The notes below the pieces were generated by a model. That model saw only the letters and a list, made by a program, of their open reading frames with translations, was not told the origin of the DNA and searched no databases. Of a stretch of 64,000 nt of DNA, positions 25,402 to 39,929 are shown in pieces; position 1 is the stretch's first letter, and every line of letters begins with the position of its first letter. The stretch is from Smittium mucronatum (taxonomy: Eukaryota; Kickxellomycota; Harpellomycetes; Harpellales; Legeriomycetaceae). The position numbers were made by a program, and so were the translations under genes. The DNA lies in contig LSSL01000611.1 in assembly GCA_001953115.1 (NCBI GenBank), forward strand, positions 1-64,000. The letters are read 5' to 3'.

Positions 25402-28400
25402 TATTTTTAAATTTATAATTATAATTATAAAAATATCTGTATTTAACATAAAAATTGGTTTTTATTAACTTAAAATTGATTAGTCATTTAAATTTATTAC
25501 TATTTTCTCTAATAGAGTATAAATATTAAAGCTATCATCATTGGTTAAGAATAAACTTTTATTCTGATTAAAATTAGTATAAATAAAATAAAATCGATTT
25601 TTCAAGTTCAAGTTAAAAATTTATATAACGTAATTTTATAAAATTATCAAAAGAATTTAAATAATATAAATAAGAATTTAAAAAATGTTATTTAATATGA
25701 TGATGTTTAAAATACTAATTTTTTATAGTATTTTTCCATTCTGGGATTAGTAAAAACAATGGGACCTATTATTCACACAAATTTATTTTAGTATATTGGT
25801 TTGACATACAATAAATCAAAATTTACCAATATATTGGTAAATAAGTTTTGCATATTTTAGCTATAATTTTAAATTACTTATAAAAATTTCTAATTTTATA
25901 AATATTATTTTAAACGATTAATATAATTTGTTATGCTTGAAAAATGATTTTAAAATATTTAAAATTCAAAATATGGAAAAAAAATTATAGGATTTATTGA
26001 ATCATTAAATTATCTGTATTTAGCACTAACAATTCCTCTAAATTAAAAAATATATAATTAAAATAATTTCAATTATACTTAGAAATCTAATTCTCAAAAA
26101 TATTTCAATTTATTTATATTTATTTATATAAAGAATAAATATTTNNNNNNNNNNNNNNNNNNNNNNNNNNNNNNNNNNNNNNNNNNNNNNNNNNNNNNNN
26201 NNNNNNNNNNNNNNNNNNNNNNNNNNNNNNNNNNNNNNNNNNNNNNNNNNNNNNNNNNNNNNNNNNNNNNNNNNNNNNNNNNNNNNNNNNNNNNNNNNNN
26301 NNNNNNNNNNNNNNNNNNNNNNNNNNNNNNNNNNNNNNNNNNNNNNNNNNNNNNNNNNNNNNNNNNNNNNNNNNNNNNNNNNNNNNNNNNNNNNNNNNNN
26401 NNNNNNNNNNNNNNNNNNNNNNNNNNNNNNNNNNNNNNNNNNNNNNNNNNNNNNNNNNNNNNNNNNNNNNNNNNNNNNNNNNNNNNNNNNNNNNNNNNNN
26501 NNNNNNNNNNNNNNNNNNNNNNNNNNNNNNNNNNNNNNNNNNNNNNNNNNNNNNNNNNNNNNNNNNNNNNNNNNNNNNNNNNNNNNAAATATTTCAATTT
26601 ATTTATATTTATTTATATAAAGAATAAATATTTAATGACTATATTTGATGATATCATTAAATAATGAAAAAATTAGGAGTATTGATTTTTTTTAAAGAGG
26701 AAATCGCTTTTTTTTTATTCCAAATGTATTTTTTTTAATTGTGTTTTATTGTATTAAGACTTATTTCTTCACTGAGATAACACAATAAGCGTGATTGAAA
26801 TAAATAAATAAATAAATAAATCCCTAAACAAAAATATATACATAAAGTTATTAAATAATAGAATTTCTAAAAATATAAACCTAAATTGATATTAAATATT
26901 TTATACCAATTAAAATGGTGAAAAAAGGGCTTTATAAGAGAAATTTGTTAAAATTATTTCTGTTATTTTAGATCAATCGAGGTAAAATTCGCTAAAGATG
27001 ATAAATTTTTATCATATATTATTTTATAACATAAAATTTTGTAATATATCATTTAAGATCTAGAGAAATATAATAAATATCTTTTCGTAACAAAGGAGGG
27101 AATAGATATGGCAGCAATAAAATTAGAAAAATATATTTGGAATATTTATTGAGTCTATAGGAAAAAATACGCTATATACTCTAGCCAATATACGAAATTA
27201 ATATTTATTAGATAAAAACTTAAATATTACCTAAATTATATTAATAAAAATTGAAAGAGCCAAATTTACATTACTAAGGAGACATCATAGAAAAAATCCA
27301 GAAAAAATCAAAGTAAAGTTAATTAAGGGAAAAAAAAACACGAAAAAAAAAATGGATTCATTGTAGAGGAAAAAAATATAATTTAAAGAAACAAGCCGAT
27401 AAAAAAAATAACTAGAGGAGCTATTAGTGGTTCAAAAAATAGAAAAGGGGTTATAGTAAAATGACTAAATTCAGAGGTCCAATTTTGCACATGATTGGGT
27501 GACAATCTATAAATGTAATTGTAAAAAAAAATTATTAAAAAAAAATTATACAGAAAAGATACCCTGAACAAATCAATCGAGGAGTCTACTTTTTGAAACA
27601 GTAAATAGGAACATAAAAAATTTAGATAAAGATTTTTAGGTCAATAAACCCTGAAACATAAAATTCTCTGTCGAAATTTATTATTTTCAGTAGTTTGAAA
27701 TTTTATAAATCAAACGGTTTATAATGATTAAAAATCTTCTATTAAACAACTGTAATAATATAATTGCAGGGATGACTTTATTTAAAATTGTTACCAAAAA
27801 TTGAAGAAGGATATTCAAACTCAGCGCTTAGCAGGATATCGTGAAAACGGATTTATAGAATATTAAAAACTGTATTTAAGGCATATTAACCCATTAAATA
27901 TTCAAACTAAATAGTTTTATGTGTATATTTATATCACAGTATCATCGAGCTTAGAGACATGATTTTCGGAGCGTAAAATCGAATTTTCAAAGATTTAAAT
28001 GGTATTTTTTATTTTTTTATTTAGCCTGATTCCTCTAAAATTTTTTTTTAAACTTTCTTAATTTTTTTTTTTATAAATCTTTTATACACTCTTATAAATC
28101 CCCTGGTAATTTTTTTCAGATTCTTTATAAATTTTTTCCTAACCTGGACGTAAAAATTTGTTTTTCATTGTTTTGGATTAGTTTAATATACAATTTAAGA
28201 ATCAAAATTAACTTCACCATCTTTTCATTTGGATAACTTCTAATTAATATTAAAATATTAGTAATTATTTTGCATTTTAAATTATAAAATATCTCTGTCA
28301 AAAAAATAATTAATACTGAAAACTTTAATTGTCCTTCCAAAAATTTTTTTGATAGTTTTATTAAAAACATTCATAAAAATTTTAAGGTTAATTTTTTATT

Positions 28401-31400
28401 ATAAATATTACTGAAATTTTCTGATTTATTTAGTATTAATTTTATGAAAATCAAATTTTTTAATATAAAAAGTGTTAAAAAAAGACCCAATTTTTTTTTA
28501 AATATATGATATTATTTCTTAATAAATTTAATAACATACCCCCCCCCCCTTCCTACACACCACTTATAAAATAAAAATTGTGTATTTTTTAAAATAAAAA
28601 TATATATAATTTTAATCGATTACATTGTTGCTGAGGTTTTGTTAAAAACCTAATTCAAGTCCATAAATTAAATTCTTGAAATCCAGACCTGAATCAAATA
28701 CTGAGTGATATAAAAGAATAATAATGAGATTTTTTACTTCTTTAATAATACTTTTGGCGAGGAAAATTAAATTTAGAAATTATGAGTATATATATAGACC
28801 ATTAAAAGTTTTCTTGATTGCTGAATCAGTTTTTTTAAAAAAATAAATTGAAAATTTCGCTTTCGAAATTTTAATATCTTATAAAAAATTTTAAAAAATC
28901 TTCGTGAAATCGTTTTATCAATTTCAATTGCAAAATTCGACCATGTATTTTTTTATACTTTCAAAAAAAATTTAGCCTAATTGTAATAACTGGGAACAAA
29001 ATTTCAGTTATATATATATATTCAAACATCAACCATAGATTTTTTATATCTAATTATTTTTTTTTGGTTTTTTTTTAAAACAATAAATCCGAAAAAAATA
29101 CAGCTTTATCGTGTACTGGATAATGAGGATTAAAAATATGTGAAAAAAATACAATATTTTGGATCATATTTTGATTTTCATCCTGAATTTTCTAATATTA
29201 TAGTGATAATAATATCAATATGCTGAGTTCGATAATTTTCTATAAAAAAAAAAGTTTACGTATTTTTAGTCAGATTTTATAAAATCATATTTAACTTAGT
29301 TTATTATTTATCTATTTTTTTTAAAAAAACTAAATGAAAAAGAAAAAAAGATTCATATTTTAATAAAGGAAAAATATAGAATTTCGATGGAATAACCGAG
29401 TTATTATTTAAAGTATGATAATTTGAACTTGAAATAAAATATCAGGAAAATTCACCAATAATATGAGGGATTAGACCGCTGAAATTTTTAAATAGTCATT
29501 AATCGATTAACGCAATATTCTATTTAGACAGAAGCATCAGTTTTTACAATCAATATTTCTTAGAGATAATAATATGCAGTATTTTTTATTGATTGTGTCA
29601 GAATTATTCATGAACAGAGCTTTTGTATTTTATAAAATTGGAAAATTATTTTTTTCAGAAAAAAAATAACACACTTTCACTAAGAGTAGGATAGTTATAA
29701 TTACAGACGTAATTTATGCATTAGTTATCCCACGATAGATTTTTAAATTTATTTATTATCAATGAAACATAGAATACAGAGAGTGGAATGCTTTTTTGTT
29801 AAAAAAACATCCTTCTGATATTGGAATCAAGAATAATGGGAGTTATAATAAATGATATTCCATAGTTATATATAAAGCTTATTTAATCCTGGAAAAAAAA
29901 TCGAGAGTTCAATTTCCAAAAATGAATAAGAATAATGCGTTTATTTGGGGTTTAAATATTCAAATTTAAATTCTATATCTAACTAATACAACTATTATTT
30001 CTCCATAATTCACATTATTTTTAAATAGATTCAATTACAATTAAAAAAGAATAGTATAAAAATTTTTAATAAGGAAAAAAAAGTTTTAAAATATATTAGA
30101 GATAAATAAACAGAGCCACTTGATAACACTCAAACATTTTTTAGATATTTTTTATATTTTAATAAGTCACTACCAATCCAAAGAACCATTAAATATAGAT
30201 GAAATCTTATTTTATTATTAATAAAGACCCAAATAATTAAAATACTGTAGAGATAATACCGAAAGGATAAAAAAAAAACAGATTGAACAGAAAAAGTAGA
30301 AAAAAATGAAATTTTCATCATTAAATACGATTAAAGTATTAGAAATTATGAGGCTCCAAATTATAGAATCTTTTGATGAAGGAAAAGGTACTTGGAAGCT
30401 GATATAAATATAAACCTTCGTTTTACTAATATTTCTGCATATTTAAATATTAAAAATTAAAAATTAAATGTTTTATACAAATATAACATTTCCATAACAA
30501 TAAAACATAAAATTTAATAGTATCATCTGAATTTTCGATAAAATAAATCATTATTTTTTTCTTTGATGTAAGGAATCAAATTTTTTTTAAAAATTATCGC
30601 AATAAAGTATGTTTAAATAAATTAAATACTCACAATAGACAATAATTTCGAGTTAAATTGAAATAAATCGGACATCGAATTTTTTTTCTTTTCCTAATTA
30701 TAAAAGGTAGATCCAATTGATGAGTTATTGGTCAGTAAAATCTAAAAGATGTATTTATATTAAATAACTAGTTATATATTTTATCATTATTATAATAAGT
30801 ATTTGGATAGCTTGAAAACTTAATGAACTGCGATTTTCTGAAACTACCACTTAATTAATAATCAAAGAAGTTATTTTGATATACACACAACCATTAAGAT
30901 ATTTATTCTCAACTAAAAAAATCCTAATGATTTTATTTCAGCTAATTATTCTAGCTATTTTATAAATTTTCAAAAATCTGATGGCGGTCGAGAATAAATG
31001 GCTTTGGTATTTTTTTTAAATCTATACAGGTATTTAGCTTTATTCATAAAATTAGTATATTAATTCTAGACCCAAAATAAATAATAGTATGACTATATAA
31101 AAAAATTATAAAAAATTTCCACGAGGGTAAATTATATAAAAAAACAAAAAATATTTTAATACATTTTAATATATTAGCCCCTTATTGGATATTTTTTATA
31201 ATATTTGTGAGCTCAAATATATGAAGGTATTTATTTATTTATTTATTTTCCTCTTTTACTGAATATTAAATATATTTATGGTATCTAAATCAAAATTTTA
31301 TTTAATAAAATCGATTTTTTGTGGCAAGGTGAAAAAGTTTTGAGTAAAATTAAAATTTAGTAATAATACGGCCATAAAATATAAATATTATAAGTGTAAA

Positions 31401-33800
31401 ATGTACTTTTGTGAAATAGATAGACGCATTAACTCACAGTCATAATAAAATAATAATTGAAAATTATTTTTGAAAATATAGTAGGTATAGAAATTCTAAT
31501 CTGGATTATGGAACTAAATTAAATGTAAAAGCTGCTTTAAAAATGTTTATTTCAATAAAAGTGTTCAAAGTAAGCCCAAAATATACAAAAAGTTATCTAA
31601 AAATGCTAAATATATTTATTTTATAATAGGATTTAGAAATCTTGAGCTTGATGAAATTTATATTGTGTGTTGGATTGAACTTAAACGTGCTGAAATAAAA
31701 AGTTAGAGAAAGTCTAAAATTGAACCAAAGAATAAAATTCTTATAAATTCACTCATACAAAACAAAAATTTGAAATTACGAAAATTGCGGAAATACTTTA
31801 ATGTGACAGATCCATCTGCTGTAATTTTTTAATCTCATATCTGAAATATTTTTGCGAAATTCGCTTAAGCGATAACTTTTTCTAATAAAAAAATATCAAG
31901 TATTAGATCGATCTATTTGAAATAGAAATATCAAAGAGGCATAATTCAAATAAAACCACTTTTTTTTTCTATATAAATGGAGTTTTAGATCTTTTATAGT
32001 TGGAAAAATATTTTATTAAGGGAAAAATCATAGGCGATTTTTTAATTCTTGTGTTTCAATTTTTTTAAATATTTAACCTTTTTTTTTAAAAAAAAACCCC
32101 CCTATAAATAGGAAATATGTCAAAATAGAGATATTAATTATCCTAGATGAAATTTTTGCTTTTTTTGTCCAGCAACTGAAGGATTTATACGGGAAGAAGA
32201 ATGGAATCAAAATAAATATACTTTTTTAGAAAAAAATATTAATGGTGTAATGGTCCAATTAAAATTTAACAAAATTTAACCTATTTTAAAATTATGAAGC
32301 ATAGTTCAGATTTCTTTGTGATATAAATTGAAATCTTCAATACTCGAAAAATAAATATATATTAATTTACTCCTATGTTTCATTTATGAAATATAATTCA
32401 GACCCCATAAAGATATAAATAGAAAGCCCAATTCCAACTTTTGAGAAGTTAAGATTTTGAAAATTAGTTTTTTATTCCTTCCTTTGATAGTTCAATATTT
32501 TTTTTATAACAAACCAGATCATTAAAAACTGTTTCAAAATACATAATTACCCTGGTAGCGATGAACGGACCATAGTGTATGACAAAGGACAGTTGTTCCA
32601 AAAAAAGAAAAAGAAAAAGAAGGAATATTAGGTACTATATTTAGGGATATCTCAGATAAAATTGCATAAATTAGAAACCCAAACTTCCAATAATCATATA
32701 AATATTAATTATGGGGAAATAATTATAGTAGAGAGATTTTTCAGAAGGCTAAGTATCTTTTCAATTCTATGATGGATATTTAAAGAGAATCTCCTTATTA
32801 TTTAGAAAATTTATAAATGTAACTATATATTATCGATTTCTACATATACACTTCCCCGTTGAGTTTTGGAATGCATTAATTATTATTATTTTATTATAAC
32901 AGGATATATGGAAAATTTGAAGAAAAATTAAGAATCAAAATCAAAAAAATAAATATTAACAAGTTTTTTTTAAAAATTGATTCTATCGTAATTCGATTAG
33001 ACTAGGCCATAAAAAAATTAAATTTTAACACAATAATAAATATTATAAATTTAGGAATACTCAAAATCACTCATATGATATAGTCAAGTTTAAAAATAAA
33101 TTATTCGTAAAAAAGAAGATGGTATTTCAACTTTTCTGGCAGTATTGAATGATTATAAATAAGCTTATTTTTTTGTTTCCATATTTATTTTCTTAGATTA
33201 ACAAATATAATTTTCAAAATTACACTTAGTGAGTTTTAATTCTTAATTTTCATTTTAGCTTCCATTAACTTTAAATAAAAATATCATGGTATTAAGAAAT
33301 TATATGAATACGCTAAAAAGACATAAAATAATATAGTGGTGTATTTTTTTTATTACCTCTCTTTATTTTATAAGGGAATTTCGTACACCAAAAAAATCAT
33401 TTCTATTGTAAATTTTTGTTGGTGAAAATCAAAAATAAGGCTGAGGCTATCAGATTATATCTTCAAAAAGCAGAAATAAGTAAGCCAATAATGCTGAATT
33501 TTTTTTTATTAATGAAAAGAAAATTATTCAAATATTTCTGCATTTCAAGGTTTGTGTCTTTTCCTATAATTAATATATATACAATTTTTCAATGATAATA
33601 TGGCCTAATACCTTTATTATTAGTAATATAGTGTATTTTATCTTAATTCTGTTTTAAAATTGATTATTAAAGGTTTAAAATTATATAGGATGTATTTCTT
33701 AGAAACAGTGGATTTAAAATTGCTTTTATAGCTTGTATTTTATATCTTTTAATTAATTCAATCTTTATATAAATTTGGATCATATAAATATTTAATCAGT
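25402..33800. other. AT-rich gene-free stretch
   Basis: No gene is supportable. Short frames at 27383-27571, 28125-28370 and 30130-30321 (minus) are hydrophobic or Lys/Ile-rich and look like chance. The stretch includes an assembly gap (26145-26586), short (AAAT)n runs near 26.8 and 31.23 kb, a poly-C tract near 28.54 kb and a purine run near 32.6 kb. Confidence 0.65.
26145..26586. other. Assembly gap (442 N)
   Basis: Unresolved bases. The same sequence of about 46 bases, ending in AAGAATAAATATTT, lies immediately left (26098-26144) and, beginning AAATATTTCAATTT, immediately right (26587-26633) of the gap. Either the gap hides a tandem repeat, or the two contig ends overlap and the gap is artificial. 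Confidence 0.95.
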
Positions 33801-33809
33801 CCACCAATG

Positions 33810-34085
33810 CAATTGATGCCTTTAAATGTGTTAAATGATCGACATTAGATATAATCTCAAATAAAAAATAGTCTCAATTATTTCAAATGTTTTGAAAAGC
33901 GTTAAAATAATTTTTTATAATGTGAAAAATCCACTAGAAATGTAACAATAGGCTTATTTTGTACTAAACACGTTTTATTCAATAATTTAGATTAATTTAA
34001 TAGTATGCGTAAATTTTTAAATTAAACGCGCTTTATTCAAAATCAATTTCTTTTTTTTCAAATTATATGAATTATATACTTTATA
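33810..34085 (+). repeat. Left arm of 276-bp inverted repeat
   Basis: The reverse complement of 34807-35082. I find only two mismatches over 276 bases (near 34002 and 34044) and no net indel. Similarity continues weakly outward for about ten bases. The arms enclose a 721-bp non-coding spacer. It is probably a foldback or long-TIR non-autonomous DNA element. I could not identify a target-site duplication. Confidence 0.9.
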
Positions 34086-34806
34086 ATGACCTTCAATCCA
34101 TTTTGATAAAATTTATTGAAAATAACACCAATTAACAAAAATATAGAATTTCTTACATTAATTCCTTTAATTCCATTTTTTATCAAGATAAAGATTTGAA
34201 GGTTTTATTTAGATATTTGAATTTATCTAGTTTTTAAAAGAAATCGCTGTTTGCAATAAAAAATAAAGTGAAATTTTATTAAAAATACATCAATATAATC
34301 ATTAAATCTGTGAATAATTTACAAATTTTCTGATCAGAGATTTGAAACCTTAAATAATAACTCTCTGATAATAAAAAAATACTGTTTTATATCATTTTAT
34401 TTGAGTTTTTTCATAATTTTCGTTTTATATAATAGCTTAATAACTGCTAATTAAAATTTATGTATTATTTTTTTGAAAAAAAAACAATATATATTTCTAT
34501 AAAAACTCTATTTAATTGTTCCAAATATTTAATTGAAATCAGAGTCACTTATTTTTTTTTTACATAAAAATTTGAGATTCAAACATACTTGAAATAAAAA
34601 TATGTGTTTTAGTTGGATTTTTCTTATAAAGCTTACAGGAATTAGAATTTTAGACCCTAGATTAAAAAATCAAAATTTCATATGCCTATCATTTTATTCT
34701 ACCAATGTATACAAAAAAAATCCAACTTTTAATCATCAGGCTTTAAATTCTAATTTAGAACTGTTGACCTAATTTGATTCAACAAATTAAAGATACTATA
34801 GGCTTA
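34086..34806. other. Spacer of the inverted-repeat element
   Basis: 721 AT-rich bases with no open frame worth reporting and no transposase motif, consistent with a non-autonomous element. Confidence 0.6.
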
Positions 34807-35082
34807 TATAAAGTATATAATTCATATAATTTGAAAAAAAAGAAATTTATTTTGAATAAAGCGCGTTTAATTTAAAAATTTACGCATATTATTAAATTAA
34901 TCTAAATTATTGAATAAAACGTGTTTAGTACAAAATAAGCCTATTGTTACATTTCTAGTGGATTTTTCACATTATAAAAAATTATTTTAACGCTTTTCAA
35001 AACATTTGAAATAATTGAGACTATTTTTTATTTGAGATTATATCTAATGTCGATCATTTAACACATTTAAAGGCATCAATTG
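34807..35082 (-). repeat. Right arm of 276-bp inverted repeat
   Basis: Partner of 33810-34085. The outer ends share CCANCAATNCAATTGATGCC. The high identity of the arms, compared with the decay of everything else in this region, suggests a recent insertion, gene conversion between the arms, or a palindromic assembly artefact. Confidence 0.9.
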
Positions 35083-38000
35083 AATTGCTGGCTTATTACA
35101 GCTTTTTTTTTAAAAAAAAACTTTTATAAAACGGCTTCTGTTAAAAAGTCCCGTAATTGGAAATATTTTTTTCGAAAACCACATATCTGGGCTTTATAAG
35201 TATTTTTTTATTTTTATAAATACTATTAATTTAACTTCGTAAGTTAACTTTGATAATCTTATTAATATCTTTCCTTAGAGTTGATTTTATTTATAGCTGG
35301 AATATTATATTTTATACAAAAAATGAAGATGAAACTATTTAAATACTTTCATTAATACCATTAATTTTTTTAGATTGAATGATGAAAAGAAAGACCAAAT
35401 TGGAGATGCAGATATGAAAATTAAGTCATAGAAACTTTTTACTTCGATATCCTACCTCAAATATATTTGATTATGGTATATACTATTAAAATTTTTTTTA
35501 GGGGATAGCATTGTCTTAGTGGTTGTTAATCTGAATATTTAAATACATAGTATAAATTATAAAAATCCATCAATAACTAAATTGAAACAATTAAATTTAA
35601 TTCTCATGCATGATTTTAAATAAAATAATTCTGATAAAAAATACAGCTATCTTAGATTTCTAATTTTTTAGCATTTTTATAAGAATAAGTGTGAAATATT
35701 ATATTTTTAATTCCTGATTCACTGATTTACAATTTTAAAAAATAATTTCGCTAGATATTCCAAGTTATTTTTTTTGTTATTTTGATGCAAAATTTTTATG
35801 AGAATATACTTTGAAAATTTTTAACTTTTGAGGGAATTATAAAATTTTTTTTATTACAATTTTCAATTGATTAATAAGAAAATAATTTGATATATTTCCT
35901 GAAAATATAACCGAGAAATTATGGACGCTTTAAAATAATTTTAACACAAAAAAAAAACTGGTAACACTTCTTAATTTTTTTGCTTAAACATCCTTTTTTC
36001 TAATTTTATTTAGAATAACTCAATATGAAAAAGTTGAAAAATCCCACACTTTATTTTTTTAAGATCTATTAATCCTAAAAATTAATATAATAATCATAAG
36101 AGTTATTTATGGTTATAATAACAGGATTTGACCCAAAATCAAAAATCAGAATAATATTAAACATCTTTTATAAATAAAAATTCTTATCTTTTCATAAAAA
36201 AGCCTCAAATTTTACATTATGTGACGATTAATCATTTCCAATACTTTCGAATATGAAATCTTATAATCAGCTCGACATATTAATCTTAACAAATTCAATT
36301 CAAAAAAATTATTTTACAATTATTTTACAAGTTATTTTTATTATATCGTTTTAAATTGCAGATATTTTTGGGATGATTTTGAGAAAAAAAAACATCCATT
36401 TAAACTTTAATAATTTTTTAATTTGGAAACTAAATAGCAATTTAAAACAAAAAACCAATCTTCATTCTGAAATCTAATCTTAAAAATAAAACTATATTAA
36501 AACCGCAGAAAATTTATAAAAGCTAGTAAATTTAATGCTTTTATGGTTTTGGTGAAAATATAATTTAGTTTTTATAAGTAGAATACATATATTTAAGAAC
36601 CCTGGTAATGATAATGCTATTTTATATGATTATCATAACTTTTTCCATAATAAAAAAAAGATATTTCTATCACTTTTTTTAATAAGTCACTTATTCAAAT
36701 TTACGTAATGTTGCCTCAAAATAGAGAGCTTTCAGGGTGTTAAATGAGGCTTACCAACTTTAAAATATAATTACATACTTAAATATTTTTATATTAAATT
36801 TTTTTATTGATTATATACCGGTTTATAATATTCCATTCATATCATTAGTACTAAATCAATTTTAAATTTCAATAAAGCCATATATAATAAAAAATACCTA
36901 CTAGGCTTTGGAATTATACAGACAAGTGGGAAATCAGGAGCCGCCATATTTGGCGAAATAAAAAATACATTTATAATAATGCAGATTATCCTTTTTTTTT
37001 TTTGAAGAAATCTGGCTTCATTCTCATACTATTGCGAAAATAAGAACTATTTCTTTAAAAAAAAATTTTCTTTTTAAAAAATAAGTTCTTGATGAAACTA
37101 ATAGTTTTAAATAAAAAATTATGTAAATTAACGCAATTTTTTTTTTGATACCCAGTTTTTTCTAAATTGAACCAAAAGTTAATAAAAACAAGAATACTAT
37201 GTTTAATTAATTTCTAGCAAAGAATTAATTCGATGAAATTTTTTTAGTTTGACTAAAAATCCAAACATACTTAACTACAATAGCTCTAAATAAATAATCT
37301 CTAACATCTCTTCCCTCAATAAAATTATAGAATATTCTATATTTAGATTATTATATACAAATTGGGTTTTTATTTATTCCATTAGAAAAAAACTCATTTG
37401 ATATTTTTTTACAAATTTTAATTATTTATAGGGTTTTATTTTTAGATAAAGATAATTTAATCAGGATTTAAAATTTAAAAAGACTAATTTCCAGTATTCT
37501 CATTCCCATTTCAGATTATAAATAAGGCGATTTTTGGTGAAATTATTGACTTCCTATCGCAAATCGAAATTTGGAAATTTTCATCAACCTTGTATTCCCA
37601 TCCCCTATTACATCTATTTTCTAATAATCCTATTTCCAGCTATAAATATTTTTCAATAAACATATTTTTATTTAATATACTAGCCAATACATATAACCTC
37701 TATTTATATGTAAGGTATAAATGGCTTTATTTACGCTACATATAAATTAAAATAAACCTAATTCAGGGTTCTCACACCTAAAAATCGGCTTATAAAAAAT
37801 TCAGTCCTCCATAAATTTGGATATTGATGATTTTAAATATCAAAATCCTCTAGTTGTAACGAACATGCATTTTTATGGCATTCATGGGGTTCTAACCCTG
37901 CACCTTCTAGCTTAGATGACACACATTATACCAAAAGGCCACAATTTCAAGTCGATGATTGACATTGAGCTATACACTTATGCCTGAAATGACACTAATT

Positions 38001-39920
38001 CATAATTAACCTGTTTCTTTACAAATATCTGCTTATCTAATTGTGAATTTCAGAAACAAAAAATTGATTTTAAGGCCTAGAACTTTCAAAAATTGAAGAT
38101 TAAAAAAAAATTATCTCTTTTAAACTAGATCTTTAACAACAACATCAGGTCTAAAATGATATTAAAAGAGCGTATTTTTAAATAAAACCTTTGAAATTTT
38201 ATTGATAATTGAACTGGGTTTTAATTTTTTTAAAAAAAAACAATGTGATCAGAGCGTGGGGGTGAAGCTAATAACACCAAAAATATCTTAATTGAAAGAA
38301 TATTAAAATATAACTTTACTTTAAAAATTGGAGAAAATCAATCTAATAGTACAATTTTTCTCCTCTTTTTGAAATCTATTAGTAAAGAAAGTCTATTAAT
38401 ATCGAATTTAAATCTTAAAAAAGTAAGAAAATGCGTACATTTTAACATCTGACTATCTTTTGAGATAGCTTGGGAAGAATTTAACATTCATATGAAGACG
38501 AATTATTTTTTAAAAACCCCCCAATTATAAATAAACTTATTGTATTGGTTTATGGTCTTACAATAAAAAAAAATCGATTCGGTTTAATTTAATGTATTTT
38601 TGAACTAAGTGATAATTTTTTCCCATATATCATCCCAAAAAACCAATAAGAAGAATAGTTTAAATTTGACAAATCATCTATCAGAGCTATAAAACATAAC
38701 TAGTTTATCAGTAAAACTATTTTTAAATACTTAAGGCAGTGTGTGAATTTTTTTTTTTCTACAAGCGACAAAGAAGAAAGGGGGTGGGCACCTCCAAAAA
38801 ATCCTAGTTTCGGGATATGAAATTTTTTAAAGCTGTATTATAGTTGGGACCTTATAAGCATAAGCTCTCAAAATAGACCCACTATCCACCTTAATTTAAG
38901 AATTGAGCTACATATACCCAAATAATTTTATTGAAAAGTATTAATGATTAAAAAAAAAATTCACACCCCCACCCCCCCCCATCGAAAAATAAAACCAAAA
39001 AATATCATTATCTCTATTAATTGATACTAAATCAAAAATCCGCATTTAACTACTATTATTTCCAATAATCAGACAAAAATACAAATTTTATTTTATATAA
39101 CATTTTCGATAAAGCTATTTTTGTTTTTTTCTCTCATTTACCCCAACGACCCCCGCCACATTTCCCCCCATTTAATCATTATTAGAATTATTTTATCTAT
39201 TCTGAAATAAATATTTTTTGATTATTTGGGGTTATATAATAATAAAACTCCTACCCGCTTATTTTTTAATACTCTGGAATATATTTTCAATATTTCCTGT
39301 TATATATATCTCTATTGATGCTCCAATTATCATTAGATATATAGCGTCTTTTTGGTATTTAATAATATCAAGACAAATAATTCAATTTAGTTTTCAGTTT
39401 TTTAATCACGCATATTTTTTCAATAAAAAATATTTAAAATATTAACAAAGCGAAAAAATATATGCACAAATGTTTAAATATTCCAATAATATGATTTAAA
39501 AGATTTTTCTTATTTTCTTAATATGTTATATAAGTTTTTAATCAAACTTTTGTATTTTTTTATTATATTTTTCTTTATTTCATTTCTCAACTCTAACTAA
39601 CTTATAATTACCTCTGTACCTTCTTGTTATTTTTTTATCATTTCTATTTAATTTGTAATACTATTGTTTTATTTCTATCTGAAGCTTCGCACTCTTTATG
39701 GTCCGAAACTCTTAGCACGCGTGAAGATTATTGTATTATTTTCTTTTTCTTTTTTTTAATAAAAATCAATTTTTATACTTTCCTACAGTATTTTTACCGG
39801 TCTTTATTCTGGTTAGCTTTTAGTTTATTATTTTAGTGCTCTTCGTGGGCTTGTCTCATTGCTTTCTAGTACGTTCTTTTTAGTTAGTTATTTTCGTCTC
39901 TTTAAGAGTGGAAAACAGCT
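35083..39920. other. AT-rich gene-free stretch
   Basis: I see no gene. A degenerate tRNA-like segment is at 37876-37941 (minus). A poly-C run lies near 38.97 kb. The plus-strand frames at 39218-39445 and 39624-39836 are strongly hydrophobic, as expected from T-rich DNA, and match nothing I know. The last few hundred bases become less AT-rich as the degraded element at 39.93 kb is approached. Confidence 0.6.
37876..37941 (-). pseudogene. tRNA-like relic
   Basis: Read on the minus strand, the ends TGGCCTT and AATGCCA pair at six of seven positions. An A-box-like TTGGTATAATG follows, then a 5-bp stem CATCT/AGGTG with an 8-base loop, then a B-box-like GGGTTAGAACCCC. The D-arm is too short, the anticodon loop has eight bases and the T-stem is broken. 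It is not a functional tRNA; it may be a decayed tRNA or the head of a tRNA-derived SINE. Confidence 0.35.
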
Positions 39921-39929
39921 TATGAATTT

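Noticed and set aside
26124..26597. 157-codon frame
   Set aside because: Nearly all of it is N bases in an assembly gap.
39218..39836. Hydrophobic plus-strand frames as possible membrane peptides
   Set aside because: T-rich DNA yields hydrophobic frames by chance, and no conserved feature or start context supports them.
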